A stretch of 7,857 nt of DNA, taken from NCBI GenBank assembly GCA_035560415.1, contig DATMZG010000125.1:1-7857 (forward strand). Direction: 5' to 3'. Below are positions 1 through 5,817 of this stretch, in pieces. The notes beneath the pieces are model-generated. The model worked only from the letters and a program-made list of their open reading frames with translations. It made no database searches and was not told the DNA's origin. Source of the stretch: DATMXT01 sp035560415 (GTDB taxonomy: Bacteria; Bacillota; Clostridia; Oscillospirales; Feifaniaceae). Position 1 is the first letter of the stretch. Each line of letters starts with the position of its first letter. Position numbers and translations under genes: made by a program.

Positions 1-23
1 GTCATTTTGCGTGAATCCGACAT

Positions 24-57
24 TTCCGGTTATTATAATAAAAAAATGATACCGGAA
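24..57. promoter_or_regulatory. Inverted repeat with embedded -10-like box upstream of the asp23-family gene
   Basis: TTCCGGT (24-30) and ACCGGAA (51-57) are perfect 7-base inverted arms around a 20-base AT-rich loop. The loop contains TATAAT at 34-39, within the 12-base palindrome TTATTATAATAA (30-41), so a -10 box can be read on either strand. No good -35 box lies at 16-18 bases; TTGCGT at 8-13 is 20 bases away. The arms could be an operator flanking the -10 box or a short leader hairpin. In many Firmicutes the neighbouring upstream gene is the divergent rpmB, which would suit a two-way promoter, but no part of rpmB is visible in the first 80 bases. Weak call. Confidence 0.35.
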
Positions 58-80
58 CCCCCCATAGACAGGAGGCATAT

Positions 81-431
81 ATGGTTAAACTCGAGAACTC
101 CTACGGAGAGATAGAGATATCGGGCGACGTGCTGGCTGAGATCGTCGGCCGCGCGGCAAACGAGTGCTTCGGCGTGGCCGGCATGGCCCCTAAGGATGTC
201 ACTGAAGGGCTCGTGTCGCTGTTTCGCCGAAGCGCCATGGACAAGGGCGTCCGGGTTTTCCCGATGGGCGGAGACCTCATATCCATTGAACTTCACATCG
301 TCGTCGTATACGGGCTGAACATCTCCGCCGTGGCGGACAGCATCATGCAAAAAGTCAAGTATATGGTCGAAGAGCAGACAGGGCTCGTCGTCCACGAAAT
401 CACCGTATATGTAGATGCCATGAAGGCGTAG
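81..431 (+). CDS. yloU: Asp23/Gls24 family envelope-stress protein (YloU-like)
   Basis: This encodes a 116-residue protein of the Asp23/Gls24 family, close in size to Bacillus YloU (about 120). The start is ATG 81 with an AGGAGG site at 70-75, five bases upstream. It opens with the family pattern of a short strand (GEIEISGDVLAEIVGRAA) leading into a helix and the C-F-G-V-A-G-M turn near residues 30-36. A central strand (I-S-I-E-L-H-I-V-V-V-Y-G) near residues 67-78 and a terminal strand (V-V-H-E-I-T-V-Y-V-D) follow. There is no signal peptide or membrane segment, so it is cytoplasmic. Family members are abundant proteins linked to cell-envelope stress, in some cases anchored to the membrane by partners; the biochemical role is not settled. 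The gene sits 12 bases before the FakA-type kinase gene, as in many Firmicutes, and is probably co-transcribed with it. Confidence 0.93.
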   Translation: MVKLENSYGEIEISGDVLAEIVGRAANECFGVAGMAPKDVTEGLVSLFRRSAMDKGVRVFPMGGDLISIELHIVVVYGLNISAVADSIMQKVKYMVEEQTGLVVHEITVYVDAMKA

Positions 432-443
432 CGGAGGTAACCA

Positions 444-2093
444 GTGAACCGAATAAACGGAGATATGCTGCGCGACATGATTCTATCGGGCGCGCACGCG
501 GTTGAATGCCATAAAAACGAAATCAACGATTTAAATGTCTTTCCCGTGCCCGACGGGGACACCGGCACCAACATGTCGCTGACCTTGAAGGCCGGCTGTG
601 ATGCCCTGGCGGGGCTCTCGGGGAAGACCTGCGGCGAAGTCGCTTCACAGGCCGCGGCCTTTTTCCTCAAAGGGGCCAGAGGCAACTCAGGTGTCATCAC
701 CTCGTTACTCTTCCGGGGCTTTGCCAAAGAGCTTGCGGGCGTAGATGAGATGGATTCGAAAAAGCTTGCGGCCGCCTTCATGGGTGGCGTCGGCTCGGCC
801 TACAAGGCCGTCATGAAGCCGACTGAGGGTACGATTCTGACCGTCTCCCGGGTTGCCGCCGAAGAGGGCGTAAAGCTGGCCGAGACTGAGGAGGACGTCT
901 GCACAGTGCTGAAGAGTATGCTCAAAACAGCCAAACAAACGCTCGATAAGACGCCGGAACTGCTGCCGGTGCTCAAAGCCGCCGGCGTCGTCGACTCGGG
1001 CGGCATGGGGTATACCCGCATACTCGAAGGCATGGTGTCAGCACTCTGCGACGGCGTCATCGTCGAGGTCACCGAGCCCGAGGCCGAGAAGCCCCAGAGG
1101 ACCCAGCCCGATATCACGAGCCTCAACCCGGACGACATCAAGTTCGCCTACTGCACCGAATTTTTCGTCAACCGCACTCAGAAGAAGAAACTGCGCCCGG
1201 CCGACCAGCTTCGGGCCTACCTCGATAAGCTCGGCGACTCCCTCGTCTTTGTCGACGACGGGGAGGTCATCAAGGTCCACGTCCACAGCAACGCCCCCGG
1301 CCGAGTGCTGCAGGAGGCGCTGAAATACGGCTATCTCTCGGGCATGAAAATCGAGAACATGATGGAGCAGTACGGCGAGTTTGTGGAGCAAATCAGGGAG
1401 TCGAGCGGCGAGCGGGTCATTGCCCCGCCCGAAAAGCCCTACGGCTTTGTCGCGGTTTCGCCGGGACACGGCATCTCAGACGTGCTGCGCGACCTGTCGG
1501 TCGACCGGATTGTCTCAGGCGGCCAGACCATGAACCCATCCACCGAGGACATTCTCGCGGCCGTCGACGCGACGCCGGCCGAGAACATCTATATTTTCCC
1601 CAACAACAAGAACATCATTTTGACGGCCGAGATGACGGCCAAACTGACCGATAAAAAAGTCTTTGTCGTCCCGACAAAAACCGTGCCCGAGGGCATCACC
1701 GCCATCATGTCCTTCGATGAGACGGCCGGGCCGCAGGAGAACTTCGACGCCATGCGGACCGCCATGAAAAATGTGCGCTCAGGAAGTGTGACCTATGCCG
1801 TCAGAGACACCGTCGTCTCGGACAAGAAGGTCAAAAAGGGCGACATGATGGGCATTGAGGGCTCGAATGTGCGGGCTGTGGAAAAGACGGCCGAAAAGGC
1901 CGCCGCAAAACTCTTGGCCGCCATGGTCGGCGACGCCACCTCCTTTGTCACCGTCTTCTACGGGGAGGACGTCGCGCCCCAGACCGCCGAAAAATTCCAG
2001 GAGAGCCTCCAGAAAAAATACGGCGACCGGTTCGATATGGCCTTTACCGCAGGCGGTCAGCCAGTATACAGCTACATCATCGCAGTTGAGTAG
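444..2093 (+). CDS. fakA: FakA-type DAK2/DhaL-domain kinase (YloV), fatty acid kinase ATP-binding subunit
   Basis: This encodes 549 residues, matching the usual FakA/YloV length (about 550). GTG 444 is chosen because GGAGGT (433-438) lies five bases upstream. The N-terminal DhaL-like domain (about 1-200) carries the metal/nucleotide loop D37-G-D-T-G-T-N43 after N-V-F-P-V-P, then K-G-A-R-G-N-S-G-V near residue 75 and the S-G-G-M-G-Y turn near residue 185. The middle domain has C237 (in Y-C-T-E-F), H279 and H281 (H-V-H-S-N). I recall a Cys/His/His set with similar spacing in Staphylococcus FakA, so a metal site is plausible. The C-terminal part (about 310-549) fits the Dak1-like domain of the family. 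FakA phosphorylates fatty acids presented by a FakB (DegV-family) partner, feeding exogenous fatty acids into phospholipid synthesis; no fakB is in this window. The 3' end overlaps the recG start by 8 bases. Confidence 0.93.
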   Translation: MNRINGDMLRDMILSGAHAVECHKNEINDLNVFPVPDGDTGTNMSLTLKAGCDALAGLSGKTCGEVASQAAAFFLKGARGNSGVITSLLFRGFAKELAGVDEMDSKKLAAAFMGGVGSAYKAVMKPTEGTILTVSRVAAEEGVKLAETEEDVCTVLKSMLKTAKQTLDKTPELLPVLKAAGVVDSGGMGYTRILEGMVSALCDGVIVEVTEPEAEKPQRTQPDITSLNPDDIKFAYCTEFFVNRTQKKKLRPADQLRAYLDKLGDSLVFVDDGEVIKVHVHSNAPGRVLQEALKYGYLSGMKIENMMEQYGEFVEQIRESSGERVIAPPEKPYGFVAVSPGHGISDVLRDLSVDRIVSGGQTMNPSTEDILAAVDATPAENIYIFPNNKNIILTAEMTAKLTDKKVFVVPTKTVPEGITAIMSFDETAGPQENFDAMRTAMKNVRSGSVTYAVRDTVVSDKKVKKGDMMGIEGSNVRAVEKTAEKAAAKLLAAMVGDATSFVTVFYGEDVAPQTAEKFQESLQKKYGDRFDMAFTAGGQPVYSYIIAVE

Positions 2094-4125
2094 CGATATC
2101 ACAAAATTAAATGGCGTGGGGCCGGCCCGCGCCGCGCTGCTGCAGCGGCTCGGCATTGAAAGCTGCGAGGACGCGGTGCGCTTCTACCCCCGCGCATATG
2201 AGGACCGGCGGGCCGTCGTCCCAATTGGCGAAACCGCCTTGGGGGCGGCCTGCTCCGTCTGCGGCCATGTCATGACCGTGCCCTCTCACGCCCGCATCCG
2301 CAAGGGCATGGAGCTCACCCGCTTTCGCATTGCGGACGGCACGGGCACTGCCGACATCACTTACTTCAACCAGCCCTGGATGAAAAACCTCGTCAAAAAA
2401 GGCGAGGAGTATGCCTTTTACGGCAGGGTCGAGGGCGACCTGCTCCGCCGCGCCATGGCAAATCCGGCCATGGCCCGCATCGGCTCGCCGGAGGCCGAGG
2501 CGATTGTGCCGATTTATAAGCTGACGGCCGGGGTCTCGCAGAAAATTTTGCGGGGGCTCGTCTGGCAGGCGGTGGAGCTCATGGCGGACAAGCTGCCCGA
2601 GGCGCTGCCCCCCGACCTCATGGAGCGGTACGCCCTCATGCCGCTGGGGCAGGCGCTGAAAACCGTCCACCGGCCGGGCGACCCCGCCGGGCTTGCGACC
2701 GCCCGCCGCCGGCTTGCCTTTGAAGAGCTCTTCACTTTAAGCCTCGGGCTTTCGCTGCTCGGCCGCAGAGTCAGAGAGGCGGCGGGCGCGCCGATTCCGA
2801 AAACCGACATGGCGCCCTTTTTCGCGGCCCTCCCCTTTGAGCCCACCGGCGCCCAGCGCCGGGTCATTGAGGAAGCCCTCTCCGACATGGCGGGGGAGGT
2901 GCCCATGAACCGGCTGGTGCAGGGCGATGTCGGCTCCGGCAAGACCGCCGTTGCCGCGGCCCTCTGCTATGCCGCCGCCAAAAGCGGCTTTCAGAGCGCC
3001 ATGATGGCCCCCACCGAAATTCTTGCGGGGCAGCACTATGAAACGCTTTCGGGGCTTTTGGGGCCGCTGGGCCAACGAACAGTCCTTGTCACGGGCGGCA
3101 TGCCGGCAAAAGAGCGCCGCGCAGCGCTTGAGGCTATCGCGGCGGGCGAGGCCGACCTTGTCGTCGGCACCCACGCCCTCATTGAGGGGGGCTGCGAATT
3201 TACCCGGCTCGGGCTTGTCATTACCGATGAGCAGCACCGCTTTGGCGTCGCCCAGCGGGCGGCGCTCTCGGCCAAGGGGGACAGCCCGCACACCCTCGTC
3301 ATGTCGGCCACCCCGATTCCCCGAACGCTCGCCCTCATGATTTACGGCGACCTCGACGTGTCGGCCCTCGATGAAATGCCAAAGGGCCGGCAGAAAATCG
3401 ACACCTTTGTCGTCGAGGAGGAGATGCGCCTCCGCATTGACGATTTTATCCTCAAACAGCTCCATGAGGGCCGGCAGGTCTTTGTCGTCTGCCCCGTCAT
3501 TGAAAATGAAGAGGAGGAGGGCGAGGGCAGCGGACTTATCGACGTCGTCACCCACGCCGCAAGGCTCTCCAAAGTCTGTGCGCCCCATGCCGTAGCCGCC
3601 CTTCACGGCCGCATGAAGCCGGCCGAAAAGGAGCGCATCATGGGCGGGTTCGCAAAGGGGGCCATCGGGGTGCTGGTCGCCACGACCGTCGTCGAAGTCG
3701 GGGTCGACGTGCCAAACGCCAACCTCATGGTCGTGGAAAACGCCGAGCGCTTTGGCCTGTCCCAGCTCCACCAGCTGCGGGGCCGGGTCGGGCGGGGCCC
3801 CCACAAGTCCTACTGCGTGCTCTTTCGGGCGGGCGGGGGAGAAGTGACAAAAGAGCGGCTCGCCGTCATGGAAGAGACGAACGACGGCTTTGAAATCGCC
3901 CGCAAAGACCTCGAACTGCGCGGCCCCGGCGACTTCTTCGGCGAGCGGCAGCACGGCCTGCCGCCCCTGACGGTGGCCGACCTCACCACCGACGCCGACA
4001 CGGTCGCAAAAGCCGCCACGGCAGCCCACGAGCTGCTTGCGGCAGACCCGGGGCTGGCGGCCCATCCGGAGCTCCTCAAAAACGTCAAACGCCTTTTTGC
4101 GCAAGAGAACATCATTCAAAATTAA
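2086..4125 (+). CDS. recG: ATP-dependent DNA helicase RecG
   Basis: RecG remodels stalled replication forks and branch-migrates Holliday junctions. TTG 2086 gives 679 residues, the usual RecG size (about 680-690), and begins S-S-D-I-T-K-L-N-G-V-G-P, the normal RecG N-terminus. The frame stays open to 1855, but that extra stretch lies inside fakA and reads as low-complexity R/P/S-rich sequence. No Shine-Dalgarno site precedes the TTG, so translation is probably coupled to the end of fakA (8-base overlap, stop TAG 2091-2093). The wedge/OB region (about residues 50-150) is followed by helicase motif I G280-D-V-G-S-G-K286-T, motif II D381-E-Q-H, motif III around M406-S-A-T-P and motif VI Q560-L-H-Q-L-R-G-R-V-G-R-G. 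The C-terminal D-F-F-G-E-R-Q-H-G-L-P stretch matches the conserved RecG tail. All key residues are intact, so it should be functional. Confidence 0.97.
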   Translation: MSSDITKLNGVGPARAALLQRLGIESCEDAVRFYPRAYEDRRAVVPIGETALGAACSVCGHVMTVPSHARIRKGMELTRFRIADGTGTADITYFNQPWMKNLVKKGEEYAFYGRVEGDLLRRAMANPAMARIGSPEAEAIVPIYKLTAGVSQKILRGLVWQAVELMADKLPEALPPDLMERYALMPLGQALKTVHRPGDPAGLATARRRLAFEELFTLSLGLSLLGRRVREAAGAPIPKTDMAPFFAALPFEPTGAQRRVIEEALSDMAGEVPMNRLVQGDVGSGKTAVAAALCYAAAKSGFQSAMMAPTEILAGQHYETLSGLLGPLGQRTVLVTGGMPAKERRAALEAIAAGEADLVVGTHALIEGGCEFTRLGLVITDEQHRFGVAQRAALSAKGDSPHTLVMSATPIPRTLALMIYGDLDVSALDEMPKGRQKIDTFVVEEEMRLRIDDFILKQLHEGRQVFVVCPVIENEEEEGEGSGLIDVVTHAARLSKVCAPHAVAALHGRMKPAEKERIMGGFAKGAIGVLVATTVVEVGVDVPNANLMVVENAERFGLSQLHQLRGRVGRGPHKSYCVLFRAGGGEVTKERLAVMEETNDGFEIARKDLELRGPGDFFGERQHGLPPLTVADLTTDADTVAKAATAAHELLAADPGLAAHPELLKNVKRLFAQENIIQN

Positions 4126-4136
4126 GGAGAGTAGAC

Positions 4137-4988
4137 ATGTACGACTGCATCATCATCGGGGCCGGCCCCGCCGGTCTCTCGGCCGCTCTCTATACCAAGC
4201 GGGCCGGCCGCTCCACCCTCATGCTCACAAACAACGTCTCGTCTTTGAACAAAGCCGAGCACATCGACAACTATTTCGGCTTTTCCGAGGGCGTCTCGGG
4301 CAAAGAGCTGCTCGAGAGCGGACTTGAACAGGTCAAGCGCCTCGGCGCTGAAGTCGTCGAGTGCCAGGCCACCCGGCTTGAGCCCGGCAGCCCCTTCATC
4401 GTCCACACGAACAAGGGCAAGTTCGAGGGCAAAACGGTGCTCATCGCCACCGGCGCCACCCGCGCCAAGCGCGCCGGGCTCAACCTCGATGAGTTTGAGG
4501 GCCGCGGCGTTAGCTACTGCGCCACCTGCGACGGTTTTTTCTTCCGCGACAAAGACGTCGCGGTGCTGGGCGGAGGCGAGTACGCCGCCGCCGAGGCCGA
4601 GGAGCTCACCCATTTCGCAGCTTCGGTCACAGCCCTGACCGACGGCGCGCCGCAGGCCGATTTCGGCGCCGTCAAGGTCATCGAAAAAAAGCCCCGTCGC
4701 CTTGTCGGCGGCGACGCCCTCGAGGCCGTCGAGTTTGAGGACGACTCAAGCATCCGGGTCGCCGGCCTCTTTGTCGCCATCGGCGTCGCCTCCGCCCTCG
4801 ACTTCGCGCGGTCAGCCGGCATCATCACCGGCCCCTCGGCCATCGAGGTCGACGAGAAAATGCAGACCTCCATCCCCGGCGTCTTCGCGGCCGGCGACTG
4901 CGTCGGCGGCCTGCTTCAAGTTTCAAAAGCGGTCGGCGAAGGGGCGCTTGCCGGCACCGGCATGATCGCCGCACTGCGCGAGAAGTAA
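4137..4988 (+). CDS. trxB: Thioredoxin-reductase-like flavoprotein, short form lacking the NADPH arginine motif
   Basis: This encodes 283 residues, shorter than classical bacterial TrxB (about 310-320). ATG 4137 has AAGGAGA (4124-4130) six bases upstream, overlapping the recG stop. The FAD-binding G8-A-G-P-A-G13 loop, the redox pair C128-A-T-C131 and the C-terminal FAD motif A-A-G253-D-C are all present, so the disulfide-reducing flavoenzyme core looks intact. The second nucleotide-binding domain is compact: a G145-G-G-E-Y-A loop is present, but the H-R-R-x-x-x-R motif that grips the NADPH 2'-phosphate is absent and the region is shortened. This resembles the ferredoxin-dependent flavin thioredoxin reductases described in clostridia, which do not use pyridine nucleotides; that assignment is inference. 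Likely role: keeping thioredoxin or a similar protein reduced in the cytoplasm. It is the last gene before a strong terminator; no thioredoxin gene is nearby. Confidence 0.88.
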   Translation: MYDCIIIGAGPAGLSAALYTKRAGRSTLMLTNNVSSLNKAEHIDNYFGFSEGVSGKELLESGLEQVKRLGAEVVECQATRLEPGSPFIVHTNKGKFEGKTVLIATGATRAKRAGLNLDEFEGRGVSYCATCDGFFFRDKDVAVLGGGEYAAAEAEELTHFAASVTALTDGAPQADFGAVKVIEKKPRRLVGGDALEAVEFEDDSSIRVAGLFVAIGVASALDFARSAGIITGPSAIEVDEKMQTSIPGVFAAGDCVGGLLQVSKAVGEGALAGTGMIAALREK

Positions 4989-5016
4989 GTATCCCCCCAC
5001 GGCCCCTCAACAATAA

Positions 5017-5058
5017 GCGGGCTGCGCCGACACTGTCGGCGTAGCCCGCATTTTTTCT
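5017..5058 (+). terminator. Intrinsic terminator of the yloU-fakA-recG-trxB operon
   Basis: A 16-base stem (5017-5032 with 5034-5049), broken only by one G-T wobble, closes on a tiny loop around 5033. TTTTTT follows at 5051-5056. It lies 28 bases after the trxB-like stop codon and is a textbook rho-independent terminator. Confidence 0.93.
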
Positions 5059-5184
5059 TACACCTCCTCACGCTCACCTTATCCCCCCTCGTCTCCCCTA
5101 CACATCCTCCTGCCCACCTTATACCTCCCACGACTCCCTTACACTTCCTTACACGCTCCTTACACTTTTTTGCACCATCTTACA
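5057..5184. repeat. Degenerate pyrimidine-rich repeat, about 10-11 base period
   Basis: Units begin with CTTACAC or near variants at about 5057, 5067, 5078, 5088, 5097, 5108, 5118, 5127, 5138, 5148, 5159, 5170 and 5179. Exact CTTACAC occurs at 5057, 5138, 5148 and 5159, with CTTACAG at 5179, CTTATAC at 5118 and CTTATCC at 5078. The spacing follows one turn of the DNA helix. The plus strand is nearly all C and T with scattered A and few G. No reading frame of interest crosses it. It could be a decayed minisatellite, a phased protein-binding array or a curved or triplex-prone stretch upstream of the tRNA promoter; the sequence does not decide between these. Confidence 0.6.
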
Positions 5185-5193
5185 GGGGTTTAC

Positions 5194-5207
5194 CCGCCCC
5201 GGGGCGG
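5194..5207. promoter_or_regulatory. Perfect 14-base GC palindrome abutting the tRNA promoter
   Basis: CCGCCCCGGGGCGG is its own reverse complement and ends exactly where the -35 box TTGACT begins. Its placement suits an operator or activator site for the promoter at 5208-5236. Alternatively it could fold as a 5-base stem with a 4-base loop and act as a weak backup terminator ahead of the T-rich stretch at 5213-5217. No regulator is identified. Confidence 0.4.
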
Positions 5208-5236
5208 TTGACTTTTTCCCCGACGCACCGTATAAT
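5208..5236 (+). promoter_or_regulatory. Near-consensus housekeeping sigma promoter for the tRNA-Pro transcript
   Basis: The -35 box TTGACT (5208-5213) and the -10 box TATAAT (5231-5236) are separated by exactly 17 bases, matching the housekeeping sigma consensus in 11 of 12 positions. Transcription should start near 5243 and run through the truncated tRNA copy (5303) and the intact tRNA-Pro (5371) to the terminator at 5454-5487. Such a strong promoter is typical for a stable RNA gene. Confidence 0.88.
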
Positions 5237-5302
5237 CGTTAGTGCGACCGGGGCTTATGCGTATAATATAGGCGTACACGTAAAATCGACTAAATTATAT
5301 AT

Positions 5303-5349
5303 CGGGGTGTAGCGCAGTTGGTAGCGCGCCTGGTTTGGGAACTGGCGCG
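5303..5349 (+). pseudogene. Truncated tRNA-Pro copy (5' half only)
   Basis: From 5303 the sequence follows the intact tRNA-Pro at 5371 through the acceptor 5' strand, D-arm and anticodon loop (GGTTTGGGA at 5332-5340), with one missing base in the D-loop and a few substitutions. Similarity stops just after the anticodon loop: the 3' side of the anticodon stem is disrupted, and there is no T-arm, 3' acceptor strand or CCA. CGCGCC and GGCGCG around the anticodon-loop sequence can form a 6-base stem. It cannot fold as a normal tRNA. It lies within the predicted transcript of the intact gene and may be a remnant of tandem duplication with deletion, or of recombination in the anticodon loop. Confidence 0.8.
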
Positions 5350-5370
5350 AAATAGGCAAAAAGTTAATAT

Positions 5371-5447
5371 CGGGATGTGGCGCAGTTTGGTAGCGCACCT
5401 GGTTTGGGACCAGGGGGCCGCAAGTTCGAATCTTGTCATCCCGACCA
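5371..5447 (+). tRNA. tRNA-Pro, anticodon TGG
   Basis: The gene is 77 bases long. The acceptor stem CGGGATG (5371-5377) pairs perfectly with CATCCCG (5437-5443), and A5444 and an encoded CCA (5445-5447) follow. The D-stem GCGC/GCGC, anticodon stem CCTGG/CCAGG around loop TTTGGGA (anticodon TGG) and T-arm with GTTCGAATC are all present. It reads proline codons, mainly CCA and probably all CCN by wobble. It follows a strong promoter and a truncated copy of itself, and sits at the boundary to the AT-rich region, a common integration site for mobile elements. Confidence 0.96.
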
Positions 5448-5453
5448 ATTTTC

Positions 5454-5487
5454 GCAGAAAAACCGCTTAAATAAGCGGTTTTTCTGC
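5454..5487. terminator. Intrinsic terminator after tRNA-Pro, symmetric
   Basis: A perfect 16-base inverted repeat (5454-5469 and 5472-5487) is separated by AA. The GC core CCGCTTA/TAAGCGG is flanked by AAAAA on one side and TTTTT on the other, so it should terminate transcription in both directions. It ends the tRNA transcript and would insulate the downstream cassette. Confidence 0.93.
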
Positions 5488-5528
5488 ATTTAAGTTCGGA
5501 TTTTATATTCTCATCCCAAATTGATTTG

Positions 5529-5541
5529 CCCGGTTTGGGAC
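5529..5541 (+). repeat. Third copy of the tRNA-Pro anticodon-arm core, possible attachment-site remnant
   Basis: CCCGGTTTGGGAC matches CCTGGTTTGGGAC in the intact tRNA-Pro (5398-5410) in 12 of 13 positions, and the truncated copy shares GGTTTGGGA at 5332-5340. The surrounding bases are not tRNA-like. Some tyrosine recombinases cross over in tRNA anticodon loops, so this may be an att core left by an element. Chance is not excluded for so short a match. Confidence 0.35.
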
Positions 5542-5650
5542 GGAAAATATTTTACGGCGGCGGGGAAAACTCTGCCACAGAAAGCGCAAATCCCTAACCC
5601 ATCCCTAACGGGGTCAAAAATTGCAGATTCGGGTATCCATTCGACAATTA

Positions 5651-5679
5651 TTGTGTTTCGCATCATTACAGGGTATAAT
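5651..5679 (+). promoter_or_regulatory. Candidate promoter of the nuclease-ATPase cassette
   Basis: TTGTGT (5651-5656) and a perfect TATAAT (5674-5679) are spaced by 17 bases. The -35 box keeps the TTG but departs from consensus in the other three bases, suggesting moderate strength. The start point would be near 5686, about 130 bases before the ATG at 5818, an unusually long leader. No other comparable -35/-10 pair was found between the tRNA terminator and the gene. Confidence 0.5.
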
Positions 5680-5817
5680 CATTTTGTGGAAACCAAGTTT
5701 CGTTAAGATAACTGCATGAGGGCTTTCATACGATTGTCCTGTAATTGAGATATCTTTTGCTGAATTATAGATATGCCAGTTTTGTAGGCTACATTGATTG
5801 TGAAAAGGGTGAGCGAC

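Larger units (their letters stand above)
5488..5817 (+). other. Gene-free AT-richer stretch leading into the cassette
   Basis: I see no convincing gene here. The 61-codon open frame from TTG 5521 to 5706 has no ribosome-binding site, no recognisable domain and contains the candidate promoter at 5651-5679. The stretch holds a tRNA-like core at 5529-5541, the direct repeat ATCCCTAAC at 5590-5598 and 5601-5609 (11-base period), the promoter candidate, and a leader of roughly 130 bases before the next gene. Composition falls from GC-rich to AT-rich across this region, suggesting it contains the junction of inserted DNA. Confidence 0.6.

Noticed and set aside
1855..2085. Upstream open extension of the recG frame
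   Set aside because: It overlaps fakA in another frame, reads as R/P/S-rich shadow sequence and would make RecG far longer than its family.
2737..4119. 460-codon open frame on the minus strand opposite recG
   Set aside because: It is antisense to a fully conserved RecG, shows no domain, and long minus-strand frames are expected in GC-rich coding DNA.
5057..5184. CRISPR array
   Set aside because: Units are only about 10-11 bases, degenerate, and have no unique spacers between them.
5262..5267. Second TATAAT downstream of the tRNA promoter
   Set aside because: No -35 box at suitable spacing and no TGn extension; it is probably incidental AT-rich leader sequence.
5303..5370. A second functional tRNA gene
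   Set aside because: There is no complementary 3' acceptor strand, T-arm or CCA before the next tRNA begins.
5610..5645. T-arm-like sequence that might be the displaced 3' half of tRNA-Pro
   Set aside because: Only scattered short matches to the tRNA T-arm, with no stem pairing; not distinguishable from chance.
5521..5706. 61-codon frame from TTG after the tRNA terminator
   Set aside because: There is no ribosome-binding site or recognisable domain, and the best promoter candidate for the next gene lies inside it.
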